DNA of 64,000 nt from Adineta ricciae (GCA_905250025.1 CAJNOJ010000058.1:310001-374000); one strand, 5' to 3'. Positions 12,915 to 24,877 are shown, numbered from the stretch's first letter. The notes: a model not told the origin generated them from the letters alone. Program-made: numbers and translations.

Positions 12915-13760
12915 CGTTAGTCTGTCAAACTATTCCTTGAGGTAAAGATTCGAAAAAATATACTCGACCGTGAGAATGAATAAAATAACATGCACGTATA
13001 TATATACTGGAAGTTTCAAGAAGGAAAAAAAAATCCATTTATTATGAATATTTCTTTTTTACTGAAGGTAAATCGACAGAAGTTTTGTAGTCAGAAGGAT
13101 CAATATGTATTTGTGAATGTAGAAATAGGTTGCAAGCAAACCTTGATATATTAGATGAATAATCACTATCGATTAATATTTTTATCGAGTATTTTATTTT
13201 TCATGCAACCAAATAGCATCACGGCAAGTTTTTATTCAAATAGGTTTCTGCTCTTACGTATTGAGACACTCATGTGGGAGAAGATCGTGATAAATATTGA
13301 AAAGAACTAAATGAAAAATGTGATCATTTACAAAGTAAATTCTGTAATGTGACTGTTGGTTTGATTGAGAACAAGACATTGCCTTTCATTTTGTTTCATA
13401 CACAGTTCGTATTGTATAAAAATAAACTATGACTTTACAAATCCGATTGATATTTGTCAAAAATGTAGTTTGTATAGTCTCTATTAAGTTACGTGCAGAG
13501 AATCGAATGCAATGATGTTATCAGTGATATTTCACTTTACATAGCATTCATGTTTTTCGATTGTCGGAAGAAGAGAAAGAGTAAAAAAACGAAACAGATG
13601 TCCGTGCAATCCGAAGATGTTGTTCGTTCTCTTACATTTGTACCTTCACATGAGAGAACTACTAGAGTAAAGAAAAAAAAAGATTTTTTTTGTGCTTATT
13701 TGCTTGTCACATGTGTCGATTGTTATTCTGAAACGCGAACGGAAGAGAAACATTACAATT
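12915..13760. other. Intergenic between divergent genes, no gene seen
   Basis: Between the PLAC8-like gene (minus) and the first ART gene (plus), so it should carry both promoters. A short TATA-like run (ATATATATA) lies near 12997. Frames at 13493-13807 are not supported by composition or splice signals. Confidence 0.4.
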
Positions 13761-14958
13761 ATGAGCTCTGTAAGGTGTTTGGTACTTTGGCTCGATTCGG
13801 AAATTAATAACAGCGAAGAAAATGTCACGACACAACATAAATTAGTTGACACTTTCCGCGATGTTAAAGTTTTCGATAATAAAGATGATTGTCAACGATT
13901 TATCGAATCTGAACCTCAAGCACATATGTTGGTTATCGCCAGTGGTCGATTAGGTCGACAACTTGTACCTGCGATTGATGCATTGGCGCAAATTGATGGA
14001 GTCTATATTTATTGTATGGATAAAAGTCGCCATGCTGAATGGGCAAAAAAGTTTCCTAAGGTTAATTGATTTGCTACCGATATTTTCGTTCCTTTTTAAC
14101 AAAAACTTCGTTTTTTCGATAGATTAAGGATATCTTCGTCGAATTAGAACCGTTGATGAATCGAATCCGGACGGATTTGGACGAACTACAAGCAAAATTT
14201 AAATCTAAACCATCTCCGGTATCGGCTGCAAGTAAGAAGTCTATTCATCAGAACGAATTTTACATCTTCCTCTAGGTGCAACATCCAAACCAGTCAGTTC
14301 CGATGATAAAAATCCTTGCATACTTGATGGCTACGAAAAACTACCATTGAGCACCCTCGAAGAGGCTGTCGAGCCCCTCAAAGACATTGTTGGTGAAGTC
14401 GAACAAATGGTTTGGACAGCCAAACAAAATTGTCAAAATCCCGAGGATGGTCTTACAGTCGATGAATCGGCATCGATCTCCGTCTTTACCATGGAATGGT
14501 TTCCACACGAATCTTCGCTTTCGTATATTTTGAATGAAGCTCTACGTGCGGAAGAGAAACAGAAGGTCACGCCATGGTTTCTATATTTACGATTGCTCTT
14601 CCACGGACTTTCGAAATTGAAAACTATTTCGGGAATTGTCCATCAAGGATTTTCAGGAGATCTGACAAAGAATTATCCTACGAATAAAATTTACACAGTC
14701 TGGCAATTTTCGAACTGCTCGCCGTTGATCGAGTCATTAGAAGAGGATGAAGACTTCGGCAGGACAGGTGAACGAACACTTTTAACAATTCACTGTCGAA
14801 CTGGCAAAGATATCACTCGACACGCCTTCGATCCATCAAAAGAACAAATTCTTTTATCACCCGGCTGTCAATTCAAAGTTGTATCAGCTCTCGAAGCCGA
14901 TAATGACCTACATATCGTTCAACTACAAGAATTAAAACCAATTTATTCTTTTAATTAA
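13761..14958 (+). CDS. ADP-ribosyltransferase-like protein with an uncharacterised N-terminal domain; catalytic Arg missing
   Basis: Three exons in phase (13761-14060, 14123-14231, 14276-14958) give 363 residues. Residues 1-100 form a compact alpha/beta-looking domain (VRCLVLWLDS near the start, later MLVIASGRLGRQLVPAI and VYIYCMDKS) shared with the gene at 18550. The C-terminal ~230 residues resemble the R-S-E class of arginine-type mono-ART (PF01129): WFLYLRLLFHGL, VHQGFSGDL, a WQFSNCSP region and EQILLSPGCQFKVV. The usual VYRG Arg is replaced (VHQG), the STS motif is altered, and only the second Glu of E-x-E is kept. NAD-dependent transfer is therefore doubtful, and this may be a pseudoenzyme or binding module. 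No signal peptide is seen. The start at 13761 is preferred over the upstream in-frame ATG at 13692 because the shared domain begins immediately after it. Confidence 0.82.
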
Positions 14959-15182
14959 TGTTAAATTCCGTTGTTTTTTTCTCACGGTCAAATAAACAAG
15001 ATTCTATTCGACGGTTCGCAACGTTTAGACTGAATGAACATTTTGCTCTTCTAATAAGCATGTCAAATGCAAAGTTCATGTCGCCAGAGATTAATTAACC
15101 ATCAAATCAGTGTTCTATGAAGTACTGTCCAGAAAACATCCGCCATTAATCACAGTAGGAGCAAAGTTCTCGTTGATAATCA

Positions 15183-16213
15183 TCATTCAATTGGAGTGAC
15201 TTCATTGATTCCGGCAGGTTGTTGCTTTGCTTTTCCATAGTAAATACTTGATACCACATAGATGAACTGCTGTCGAAATCGTTTTGACACACACATATAA
15301 ATATAAAATGGACTCTAGAAAAGAAACGATACTGACTGAAATGAAAAACATCATTCTTCAATCTTACCGCGAAGTTTAAATAATAAATCATTCCTGTGAT
15401 GAAATTCAAGAAATTCAATTGTACAGTTGAAAGAGCCAATTTACTTAAATCGGCTGTGTAAAGTATAAATAAGATGGTGACATAGGGTACGACAACAATG
15501 GTTTTATAAACAACTTGAACGAGTACCATACTTGTCAGTTGTTTATCCAATTCTCGTCGAACGAGAGGCACCGTTCGATAAGGGATCTGTCGAACATTCC
15601 AATAAGCCAACGATCCAAACGTGGTATCAATGACCAAGTGTAAAACTCCTTGAAGAATAAGTAAATAAACGTAGGAATAATATGGCGAATAGCTTGCATC
15701 AGTTATCGTACAGCTAACTGTTTTTGTTTGTGTATTGTAGCTTAAATTGAATGCTACGATAGCTGGGATACCTTGAGCGATCCAGATAATGAGAAAGATT
15801 CCATAAGCAATGATCGCCCGTTTGACATCAAAGCACTGCTGCCAACGAATGCGAAACGAAGTAGCCATGAATTGATTGATCGTTGCTAAGCATAAACACG
15901 TGTACGATGATAATGCACAGAATTGTAAACAAAAAATCCGAAATTTACAATAGAATTCTGATGTTCGCGTCCAATCAATATCAAATCCTGATATCATTAT
16001 ACGTGACAACAGACCCGTAACTAATTGGCCAATATTGACAAACGACATCACCGTCAGAAAGATCGCTGATGAGCTTTGCCGAAATGTTTGAAGGCTTAAG
16101 AAAACAATAAGATTGCACACTCCACCGGCGACTCCCAAAATAAAAATCGGAGTGCCGGCGTAAATAGCGATATATTTAGAAATCAGAGCAAAACTTGAGC
16201 TTGCTGTTGACAT
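15183..16213 (-). CDS. Rhodopsin-like GPCR, orphan
   Basis: Two exons (15368-16213 and 15183-15314) give 325 residues. Exon 1 codes TM1-TM7 (TM1 near IFILGVAGGVCNLIVFLSL, TM3 region YTCLCLATINQFMATS in place of a DRY motif, TM7 near FLNFITGMIYYLNFA). A 53-base intron follows, then the canonical tail SPFYIYMCVSKRFRQQFIYV and a TGA. Reading through the intron would give a longer but non-canonical C-terminus. The receptor is divergent and resembles lineage-expanded invertebrate peptide-type GPCRs; the ligand is unknown. It is convergent with the ART gene at 13761. Confidence 0.85.
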
Positions 16214-17457
16214 CGTCGCAGTAAGAATGATGTTGGAATGTTTATTTCAAAAAAAGATTTCAATTTAATAGAAATGCCGTAGATAAGTTCTATCATAAAC
16301 AGATAAATAGGATGAGCGAGCTTTTTCAGTAGTCTTCAAAGGAAAAGTAGAGATGTGACTATTTGAATTTTCAACGCTATTTTTCTCTCAAATTATTTTC
16401 AGTTGACAATAGTCTCTTAGTCATGAAATTCTCCATTAAGTGACACTTTTATCCAACCCTATTTTTCTACTTCAATCACATGAGTATTATTTCAAAAAGA
16501 ATTATCTTGTCTGTGTGATTCTCAGCTCGCAATTAGTAAATCAAAGTGTTTCACTCAACTCAACAGGTACTAGAAAATTCTCTCCGAGGTCAATTATGTC
16601 ACTGTTAGATATACCTCGCTTTATGAGAGCTAAAAACCAAACTAGACTGTTTCATATAACGCAAATATCAAGAGTACTAAAGATTAATTGGAATGTTATT
16701 CTTTGTTTATGGCTCGCAGAGCTTTCCCGGTATCCTACAAATGAATGGACAATTATCAAGAGCATATTTAATCTGTAACAAGTAGCGCGTGCGTTTTTTT
16801 ATCTAACTTGTGTAGAACGGTTATAATTGAATTCTAATAAACTGTTGTCGAAAAGTTCTGACGAAGGTAAATGAAGCATCCGTGGTTTGATTGTGAATTA
16901 GTTTGAGATCGATTGCTTGTAGCAAATGGAGTTGATTAAATGGACCCTTTTCACTCCGATTATATTACGATTTACTATCACTCGTTGATAGATTTGAGTA
17001 CAAAACTGAATCACTGTTCTGTAGATGTCGTAAGCAACGAACAACGTGCCATGATTAGAAGTATGCTTTTGATTAAAAATAAGCAAAACGCCGAGAAATA
17101 AACATTAGTTTTATAGAGTTAGGCACAGCGACAATTTAATAGAAGATATCATATTTCCTAGATTTACAGCAAATCTTTCGATTTGATGCCCTAGGAGTAC
17201 ACTGCAAATCGAATCTTCATAAATGTAAAATTAACTTCGGCAAAAAAACTGAACTTTATGGCTACAACATTCACCATTGTCGGTTATATGAAATATCAAT
17301 ATCACTTATCGATTGAATGAAAATCGAAAATATTTCAGAATGAATTGCTTCTTTTTTGGTTTTATTTTCTTAAGTTTTCAATCAATTTCACAAAAAAACT
17401 AAATAAAAATCACATGAAAAACTCTATGCTACGCTTCGTCCGTTGATATATCTCGGT
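16214..17457. other. 1.2-kb gap, no gene seen
   Basis: AT-rich DNA upstream of the GPCR. Frames at 16440-16778 (+) and 16898-17086 (-) have no features. The end next to 17457 probably holds the 3' UTR of the secreted peptide gene. Confidence 0.4.
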
Positions 17458-17781
17458 TTATATGTATGGGGTTTTGATATATTTCTTTGGTGAAGGTCGT
17501 AGTTTGTGTTTAATCTTATTCACTGGTGATCGGTGAGGTGCTTTGGTTTTTGTGCATGTTGCAGTGATTGATCCGGGTGTTCCGGCGCATTTACTGGGAT
17601 GACGAAGTTTACAAGCATTCTTACAACTTGTTGCAGAACATGTAGGCATTTGGATTGAACCGAGATATTGTTTGATACATCGGTTACCTTTGCAACATGA
17701 ACAGGAACATTGACTTTTACCGTTGATCGATGCGAATAAAACGCAGAGAACTAAGAACGTGAGTAAAAGATGACGAACCAT
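17458..17781 (-). CDS. Small secreted cysteine-rich protein
   Basis: A 107-residue single-exon protein. Residues 1-21 form a clear signal peptide (MVRHLLLTFLVLCVLFASING). The mature part holds ten cysteines, starting with a tight CSCSCC cluster, then singles up to about residue 77, followed by a basic, Cys-free tail rich in Lys, Pro and His. Ten Cys imply up to five disulfides, typical of extracellular miniproteins such as antimicrobial, inhibitor or signalling peptides. I recognise no family and assign no function. A TATA-rich element lies about 60-80 bases upstream on the same strand. The low-complexity basic tail could bind anionic surfaces. Confidence 0.7.
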   Translation of the reverse strand: MVRHLLLTFLVLCVLFASINGKSQCSCSCCKGNRCIKQYLGSIQMPTCSATSCKNACKLRHPSKCAGTPGSITATCTKTKAPHRSPVNKIKHKLRPSPKKYIKTPYI

Positions 17782-17839
17782 ACTTCGATAGAGCTGAATT
17801 GATGACTGGAAGGTTGATTTATCTTTAGTCTTTGCAAAG

Positions 17840-17858
17840 ATATATTTATATATATATA
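17840..17858 (-). promoter_or_regulatory. TATA-like element upstream of the secreted peptide gene
   Basis: An alternating TA run (TATATTTATATATATATA) sits 59-77 bases upstream of the ATG at 17781, a distance compatible with a TATA box plus a short 5' UTR. It could also be a simple repeat. Confidence 0.35.
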
Positions 17859-18549
17859 GTTGATTTAGTACAAATAAAAAAGCAGTGGGTGTTTCTTTTT
17901 CTTAATCATAGGTGTCAAATTACTATAAAATTCAACCTTGATCGTTGGCGCACGGAGAATAGATATTATTATCTTCTCTAAAACATACGCAATAGCTAAC
18001 AATGGTATTCGAAATCCATCGGAATACTTCGTGTCTGTGTGCTTATTGAGTATAGAACCAGTTATGATGAAAAGCATATGAACTGAACAATTCGAATAGC
18101 GAAAATTGATGTACAACGAAGCAGGGAACTTTGTAATCTTTACATAAAAATAAATTGTTAAAGCATCGAGAAGCACACCTAATGCTCTTTTTTCGAATAA
18201 CAAAAACTATGATGAATGTGATATTTTTTCCAACTTCAGTTGAAAACAGTGCCTAATTCATACGTACTCGTCTTTGCACATATTCGATGAATTTGAAAAA
18301 CAGTCGTTTCTTCTATCGTCACTATATTTTTATAACTAGCATGGCAAGATATTCAAGTGTTGAAGCGAAATGTCTTTCTACGCTTTTGTTTTTAAGTCGG
18401 AAGAAAAAGAACAAGTTATTATTACTACGCAAAAATATGTCTATAAAAATAGCATTTTTCAATTAAAAAAAAAACTCATACGAATTCCTACACTGCAAAC
18501 AAAAAATCTATTCAAACGCACAGCTTGAAAAATAGATTCGATTTCTAAA
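17859..18549. other. Intergenic between divergent genes, no gene seen
   Basis: Between the secreted peptide gene (minus) and the ART-TPR gene (plus). A 112-codon minus frame at 17865-18203 shows no domain and starts at the edge of the TA repeat, so I treat it as chance. Confidence 0.4.
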
Positions 18550-20523
18550 ATGGCTACCAGTAAAAAATTGTCAACGACATCATCTTCAACATCAGTCCAG
18601 ACTAAATCTACGGTCGATACTATTCATAATCAAAATTTAGAATCAGTTGCTTGTTTATGGCTCGATCAAAATATACATTCTACAAACGACAATCGCACGA
18701 CACAGGAAGAACTTCGACAGGTCATCAATTATCTTCAAACATTTGATGATAGTGATCAATGTGAAGAATATATTCGACAAATTACGCACGAAAAAGTGGT
18801 TTTGATTGTTTCGGGGTCGTTTGGACAGAACATCGTTCCCCGACTGCATTCTCTTCCTCAGTTTGTCGCATGTTACGTATTCTGTAGTAACAAAGAAGCT
18901 AACGAACGATGGGCTAACAACTACTCGAAGGTAATTGTTTCAACATTGATTAGTTGAAGTAACGAACTTGCCTATATGATCTGTTAGGTAAAAGGTGTGT
19001 TTATTAAACGTTCTGAACTGGTCGATAAGATTGCTCAAGATCAAACAGCTCGAAATAAAGTAGAAGATAGCGCATCGATTTCTGTGATTAGTAACGGTCC
19101 AAAATCACTCCAAGCACATAATGCCATATTCATGTGGTTTCAACTTTTCATTGAAGTTCTTCTTCGCATGCATCATAAATCAACCGATCGAAAAGAATTA
19201 ATCGATATTTGTAAGAAAAATTACAATGGTAATCGGAAAGAAATGGCTATCATTAAAGAATTTGAGACAACCTACAAAAGTGATAATGCAATATGGTGGT
19301 ATACGAGAGATGCATGTTTTTATCGCATGATGAACAAAGCTTTACGAGTGCAAGATTATGACATTTTGTTTCCGCTTCGCTTTCTTATCACGGATATTGC
19401 TAAACAGTTGAAAGATGGACACGAAAAATTCATTCGTACAAGTGATATTCGAACTGTCATCCGTGTCTATCGTGGACAAGCAATCGGTCACGATGAACTG
19501 AATCTGATGAGAAATAGTCTCGGCGAATATTTATCAATGAATTCTTTCCTTTCAACAAGTCGTAGTCGTGCGACTGCTATAGATTTTATTCGCATGATTC
19601 CAATGAGTGATGAGCATCAGAGAATTTTGTTTGAAATTGAAATCGATCCACGTTTGAAAACGAAAGCATTTGCTGATATCAAAGAAATGAGTTATTATCA
19701 AAATGAAGATGAAGTACTGATGATGCTGGGCGCTTTGTTCCGCATTCAAAAGGTGATTGAAGATGAAAAGAATCGAATGTGGATAGCGAACATTACATTA
19801 GCAAGTGAAGATGATTATCGCTTGAAAGAAACATTCTCTTTTATGAAAGATAAAATTGGAGATGAAACAAACTTGGATTCATTAGGAAGAATTTTACTTG
19901 AAATGGGTGAATATCGGCAAGCGGAAAAGTGCTATCGACGAATGCAAGAGGAATTTAGATTAGGAATGAGCGATGCTCAATCTGGAATTGGATGGGCGTT
20001 GTATAAATGTGATGAGTACGATGAAAGTCTCGAGCATCTACAAGAAGCTCTAAGTATACGAAGACATCTGTTGGGAGAAAATCATGTGAAAGTAGCAGAA
20101 TGTTTCTTCCGTATTGGAGGCGTATATTGGAGAGAAGACATGTATGACAAAGCGTTATCCAATATGAAAAAGTCTATTGAACTATACGAAAAAGCACTTG
20201 AAGTTGATAGTGCTGCTCTCGCTAAGACCTATAATGGCATAGCTGTGATATACGCTTGTTCGGGTGAAACCAATTTAGCGTTGGAATATTATAACAAAAC
20301 TCTTGAAGTGCAACTGGCTAATTTACCTCCTAACCATCCTGACATTGCAATAACATATAACAATCTAGGTTGGTTCCATGGAAATATCGGAAACATCTCT
20401 GAAGCTTTGAAGTATTATAAAAAATCGTTGGAAATTAGTCGAAAGATATTACCACCCACACATGAAGAAATTATTCGAACAGAGAATAATATCGAAGAAA
20501 TGAAAGAACAAATGAAAACATAG
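18550..20523 (+). CDS. Arginine-type ADP-ribosyltransferase fused to TPR repeats
   Basis: Two exons (18550-18930 and 18988-20523) give 638 residues. Residues ~35-130 are the same N-terminal domain as in the gene at 13761 (ACLWLDQNIHS, VVLIVSGSFGQNIVPRLHSL, CYVFCSNKEANERWA). Residues ~180-420 are an ART domain with all R-S-E landmarks: VIRVYRGQAI (Arg), SMNSFLSTSRSRATAI (STS) and YYQNEDEVLMMLGALF (E-x-E). From ~430 to the end run about five TPRs of the kinesin-light-chain type (ALSIRRHLLGENHVKVAECF, LAKTYNGIAVIYACSGE, ITYNNLGWFHGNIGNISEAL). The expected activity is mono-ADP-ribosylation of protein arginine, with the TPRs recruiting a partner. No signal peptide, so probably cytosolic. Such ART-TPR fusions are, to my knowledge, frequent in bdelloid rotifers. 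AATAAA occurs shortly after the stop. Confidence 0.9.
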
Positions 20524-21103
20524 AAATATATTCTAAGAAACACATTTACATAAAGTTTTCATATGTATTTTCAATCAATCATACTAAGTTGATATTTCTT
20601 AATAAAATCATTCGAAAAAGTTAAGTAAAAGAAAGAAACCATATTATGTTGATGTACTGCTCTCTTTTATAACGCATCAAACGCTGTCCCTCGACTAAGA
20701 ACGCATTATTTGTTCTATTCAAAATGCATCATAAAGCTGACAGAATGTGTTGCAACTTACGAAATAAAACTCTGCTATTGTTAACATCATTATCGTACTA
20801 CTTTGAATTCATGGGCTGAAACATTAGACAAGTTATTATCTGAATTCGATAAACCCATTAAACACGTAATTCATCGCACTAGATCAGTTATTTTCAAATG
20901 TAGAACTTCTTTTTGTTTTTCATAGATTTGTTCGGGAAATTTACAGTGATAAATTTATTTTATATTAAAAGAAGACTTGCGCTTTTTACAAAATAAATTC
21001 TGGATTAGTAGGTTAATTTGAATTTATGCGAAGCACTCAAGATTAAATAAGACGAGAACGCTTTTTGAATGATTGTCTTTTAGTCACAAAGTGCTTAACT
21101 GGT
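20524..21103. other. Convergent intergenic region
   Basis: 3' flanks of the ART-TPR gene (plus) and the orphan ten-exon gene (minus). AATAAA-like signals occur near 20600. No gene seen. Confidence 0.4.
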
Positions 21104-23128
21104 TTAGCCTAGTATGGTTGTTGTTTCAGTCTCTGTTTGCGTTGTCGAGTCTGTGATGAACAACGTTGTGCCACTTGTGGATGATTCTTCCGTGAACGTA
21201 TATGTATCCGTTTCTGTTGCAGTGTTGTCTGATGTGACTGTCGTAGCTAAAACGATATGAACAGATATTTTAAGGAAAAAGTCAGTTTGCTTTTAGAGTC
21301 TTACTACTTGTAGTCAATGATGGAGACGGTTTGTACCATATTTCTAAATAAAGATATCGATCGTTGTTAGATTTTGTTTGAAAAGAGAAAAATAAGTAAA
21401 TTACCAATGATAGGTTTCGGCAGTTCAAATTTAATACCTAGAATCATGATAGCTGGTGGTGACGGAATGTCGCGATGATCAAACATTGGCGTTAATAACT
21501 GTTTTTGACAGTGACGATCACATAACGACAGAAAGATAAAGCGAATGATTATGATCAGTCGATATCGATCATATTTTCGACGTGACAATCCGTGCTTTGC
21601 AGATAAATCCAATAATCTGTTTGGTAGATTCGTGTTTATCGGCAGAAAAGATGCGCCAGCAACTACGAAGTCAATCGAAGAATTGAGTGTTGCGTTCAAC
21701 TAGACAATAAATAAATATATATATACAAGTATTTTGTTCAAATGACTTCATTAACTTACGCCAGCCTTGATATTGTCCAACGAGTTTGCATCATTAATCG
21801 GGCCAGCGACAATCGCTGAAGTATTTCCAGTAGTGCCATTTATTTCATAGGTGAAAATTCGTTCAGATTCTAAGATAAATCAAACACATCGAATAGAAAT
21901 GACGGATTATAATCACTTACCAAGAGCGTAGTTTTCACTGAGCATAGTTTTCAGCATTATTACTTGATACCAACTATTGCCATATAGATACTGTAGTTTA
22001 TCTATTCTACTGAGATTGGATAAGTCAGAAACCAAAGCATCGACGTGGTCTGTTAAGCAAGCATTCACGCAATAGAAAGGATATTGAAGTATTACAGAAA
22101 CGTTCAATTGCAAAACACTGCTTGATGATAACGAACTGACACTAGCAATGACAAATGGAATGTTCTGACTGTCTGCTGTTAACCGAAGTGTTTGTTCGAC
22201 CTTGAATATATTTGATTGGTAGGATTTGTTCTTGTAATAAATAAAGCACTTACTAAATTAGTTAGAGAATCAATTGAATCATGTAGCGATAGCTGTCGTC
22301 TTCTTCGTCGACGTCGGCTCGCTGTTGCATTTTCTGTATCGTAAGTTAAGTCAATGGGCACTAATATATCATAATAGAAAACAATTAGTAGACGAAAATC
22401 TGTATCACACCTGTTGAAGACTCGGGAGCAATTTGTAGGTCTATTATGCCAAAATAGTATATATTTTTATGAATACTAAGTTGAAGTTGTTCGTTTAAAT
22501 TCGTAATCGATAAATTACGCAGCATCTGTGTTGTACTATTATCAACAAATATTCTATCGAGTATTTGATCTTGACAATTAGTATTGCAGAAAAGCGAAAA
22601 TGTGTAAAATCCTCCGACATATAACACATTTGTCGTACTATCTCTAAATAAAACGAATCTGTTAAGATGCGCAAATACAAAAGATCAGAATTACAGAAAA
22701 GCTTGTTCAACATTCACGGTAACACTTAGAGGCACATGCGTTCTCTTCGTTAATATACTCCGAATCTAAATCAAAAGAAAATGAACTCTGCTGTTAAATC
22801 ATTTTCTTCAAACACAAACCAGATGATTTAATTCTTGAAAACTGGATACATCCACCGGTTCTAAACCCGAGGATAAACTACGTTTAGCTACTCGATTATA
22901 GCTTGATTTATATTGAAATGACCGTGTCCTGCGTAAATAGTTCAAAAATCATCGTAAACTGACAATCAAACAAAGCTTATCTTTTGTTGACAGAAGTCTT
23001 TCACTTGAAGGTGTATAAAGTGGTATCAATGATAGCACCACAGTCGAAGCAATCACCAAGCCACATATTCCAATCGAAAGCATACTGAGCATTATGTAAT
23101 TCCATTTCATATTAGAAGAAAACTTCAT
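21104..23128 (-). CDS. Orphan ten-exon protein with N-terminal TM/signal anchor and Thr-rich tail
   Basis: Exons 22992-23128, 22820-22928, 22695-22765, 22411-22643, 22254-22360, 21921-22200, 21760-21869, 21405-21699, 21308-21343 and 21104-21246 join in phase to 506 residues. The first donor (GTCAAC) is weak, so that junction is tentative. Residues ~8-33 are hydrophobic (WNYIMLSMLSIGICGLVIAS), a signal anchor or long signal peptide. The remainder looks extracellular: several N-x-S/T sites, paired cysteines (FCNTNCQ, FYCVNACLTD), a run of seven arginines (residues ~195-201) that may be a processing site, and a C-terminal ~50 residues rich in Thr/Ser/Glu ending TTTILG, like an O-glycosylated stalk. 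No domain is recognised; probably lineage-specific and secreted or surface-attached. Confidence 0.75.
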
Positions 23129-23716
23129 AGTATAATGATGTTTACTCTTTAGGCCCGTTTTATACCGACAAAAATAGTCATATCAGACGTGTGAAGTCAT
23201 GATTTTGAGAAAATTATTCGTTGGTAGATTTTGCCTCCGTTCGTGAAAATGCATCTTCTCACACTTGATCGATATGATCAGTTAAATTCAAATGTTTTCT
23301 TTCACACACACACAATCACTATCTTCACCCATAAATCAGATTTGATCGGAGCAAAAATATACCAACATGATTTTCTCATCTAATTATTTTAATTGTTAAT
23401 TTCATTCTATCGATATTTCTAAATTAACAAAATGAAAACTTGCTTTTTCTTAACATGCATTTTAAATATTTATATGCTTCAAACATTAATCAAAGAAGAA
23501 AAAAAACATACTATTTATTATTTCTTTTTCTTCTTTTTCTCTCGAAACTCTGGACTACCTGCTTCAGATAGAGATGCTGAACGTGAATATAAATTCTATT
23601 CAATTATCAGCAATAGGAACATCAATATGCAGATGTTTTTAACATTGAAGATCGAATGTGTTTATGTGCTAATTCGCGATACGGTGACGAAGAAATTTTG
23701 TTTTAGATAATTGAAA
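23129..23716. other. Divergent intergenic region
   Basis: Promoter side of the ten-exon orphan (minus) and the ORF at 23717 (plus). A T/C-rich tract lies near 23515-23545. The 92-codon plus frame at 23432 has no features. Confidence 0.4.
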
Positions 23717-24613
23717 ATGTCATTCAACTGCTTTTCACCGTCACTTCGATATAAGCGTTATTTACATATCGAACATTCCATGACTCATTTGTCCTCGCCG
23801 AAAACAATTAGTCGTTTGCCTTGCCGAAATAAATCATTATTGACTGTATTCGATCAATTAATTGATAATCATAATCGCGCTTCGATACTGGATCGTCAGA
23901 CTTACAGACTGAGCATGAAATCTGCTTTGAATATCGACACGCTGGCGGACACACATCATCGACATCGACAGCAAGCAATGCGTACGGATTCCAATGTCAA
24001 CGTGTGCGTTCCGTTGTTGACAAAAGTAATTACGCAACAATCAACCGATGTTAATGATAATGAGGATCTCAAGGGTATCGAGGGCAATGCAATACGTTTC
24101 GAAACACTTCCTAAGTTAAATAAATATGTTCGTGCAAATGAAATATCTCTTCCTCCGTTATCCCAATCGCATCTATCCGCTCGCAAACGTCCGATGAAAC
24201 AAGTTCAAGTCCTGACTGAATACCGATTTGACTCTCCTATTCTAGTACATACATCATCTCATACAAGAAAACAAATCAAGGATATCGATCAATCTCGTCA
24301 ACGAGTCAACTCACCTGAGCGACAACCATCTTCCGATATACATCAGCACGTATCTCATCCAAAATCTTCAACACTTATTGATAAACAACTGTATATGTGT
24401 CATAAATTAAATATGAATAATACTGGCTACAAAGATGGTGTGACAACAGTATCGAAACATTCTTCCATCAATTTCGTCTTTCCCTACATGCGTCCATGTC
24501 ATTACTTAAGAAGACAATCACCGAATAATTTACCGCGATTGATCTCGGAGAGCAAGGTGAATCGAACAAGTGCAGATTCGTTCAAATACGACGAAAATGA
24601 AGATTTATGTTGA
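23717..24613 (+). CDS. Orphan single-exon hydrophilic protein
   Basis: An ATG at 23717 (an in-frame TTG lies six bases upstream) opens 298 codons to TGA. The product is hydrophilic and rich in Ser, His, Arg and Asn, with no TM segment, signal peptide or recognised domain. Basic, proline-containing stretches (SQSHLSARKRPMKQVQVL, FPYMRPCHYLRR) suggest a largely disordered protein. Length and lack of stops in AT-rich DNA favour a real gene. AATAAA follows about 40 bases after the stop (near 24652), supporting a transcript end. No function assigned. Confidence 0.55.
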   Translation: MSFNCFSPSLRYKRYLHIEHSMTHLSSPKTISRLPCRNKSLLTVFDQLIDNHNRASILDRQTYRLSMKSALNIDTLADTHHRHRQQAMRTDSNVNVCVPLLTKVITQQSTDVNDNEDLKGIEGNAIRFETLPKLNKYVRANEISLPPLSQSHLSARKRPMKQVQVLTEYRFDSPILVHTSSHTRKQIKDIDQSRQRVNSPERQPSSDIHQHVSHPKSSTLIDKQLYMCHKLNMNNTGYKDGVTTVSKHSSINFVFPYMRPCHYLRRQSPNNLPRLISESKVNRTSADSFKYDENEDLC

Positions 24614-24877
24614 GACTCATTCAGTGACATTTATTTCTTTTTCCCACAACAAATAAAAATACTTATTGTTCACAAATAACCATTGAGAAACTTGTTTCCT
24701 TCATTCAGAAGAATTAGAACTACATAACAACGATTAGGAGTAATGAGACATATATGTATTCGATTAAGAATGTAAATGAAGACAAAGAGAAAACAATCTA
24801 ATGCACATAGTTGTCGTTATTGAAAGACCTCACACCATTGAATAAATAAAACATTGAAACAAAACAAACAGATTCGT

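Noticed and set aside
13493..13807. 104-codon plus ORF before the ART gene
   Set aside because: Overlaps the ART first exon in a different frame; low-complexity Lys stretches.
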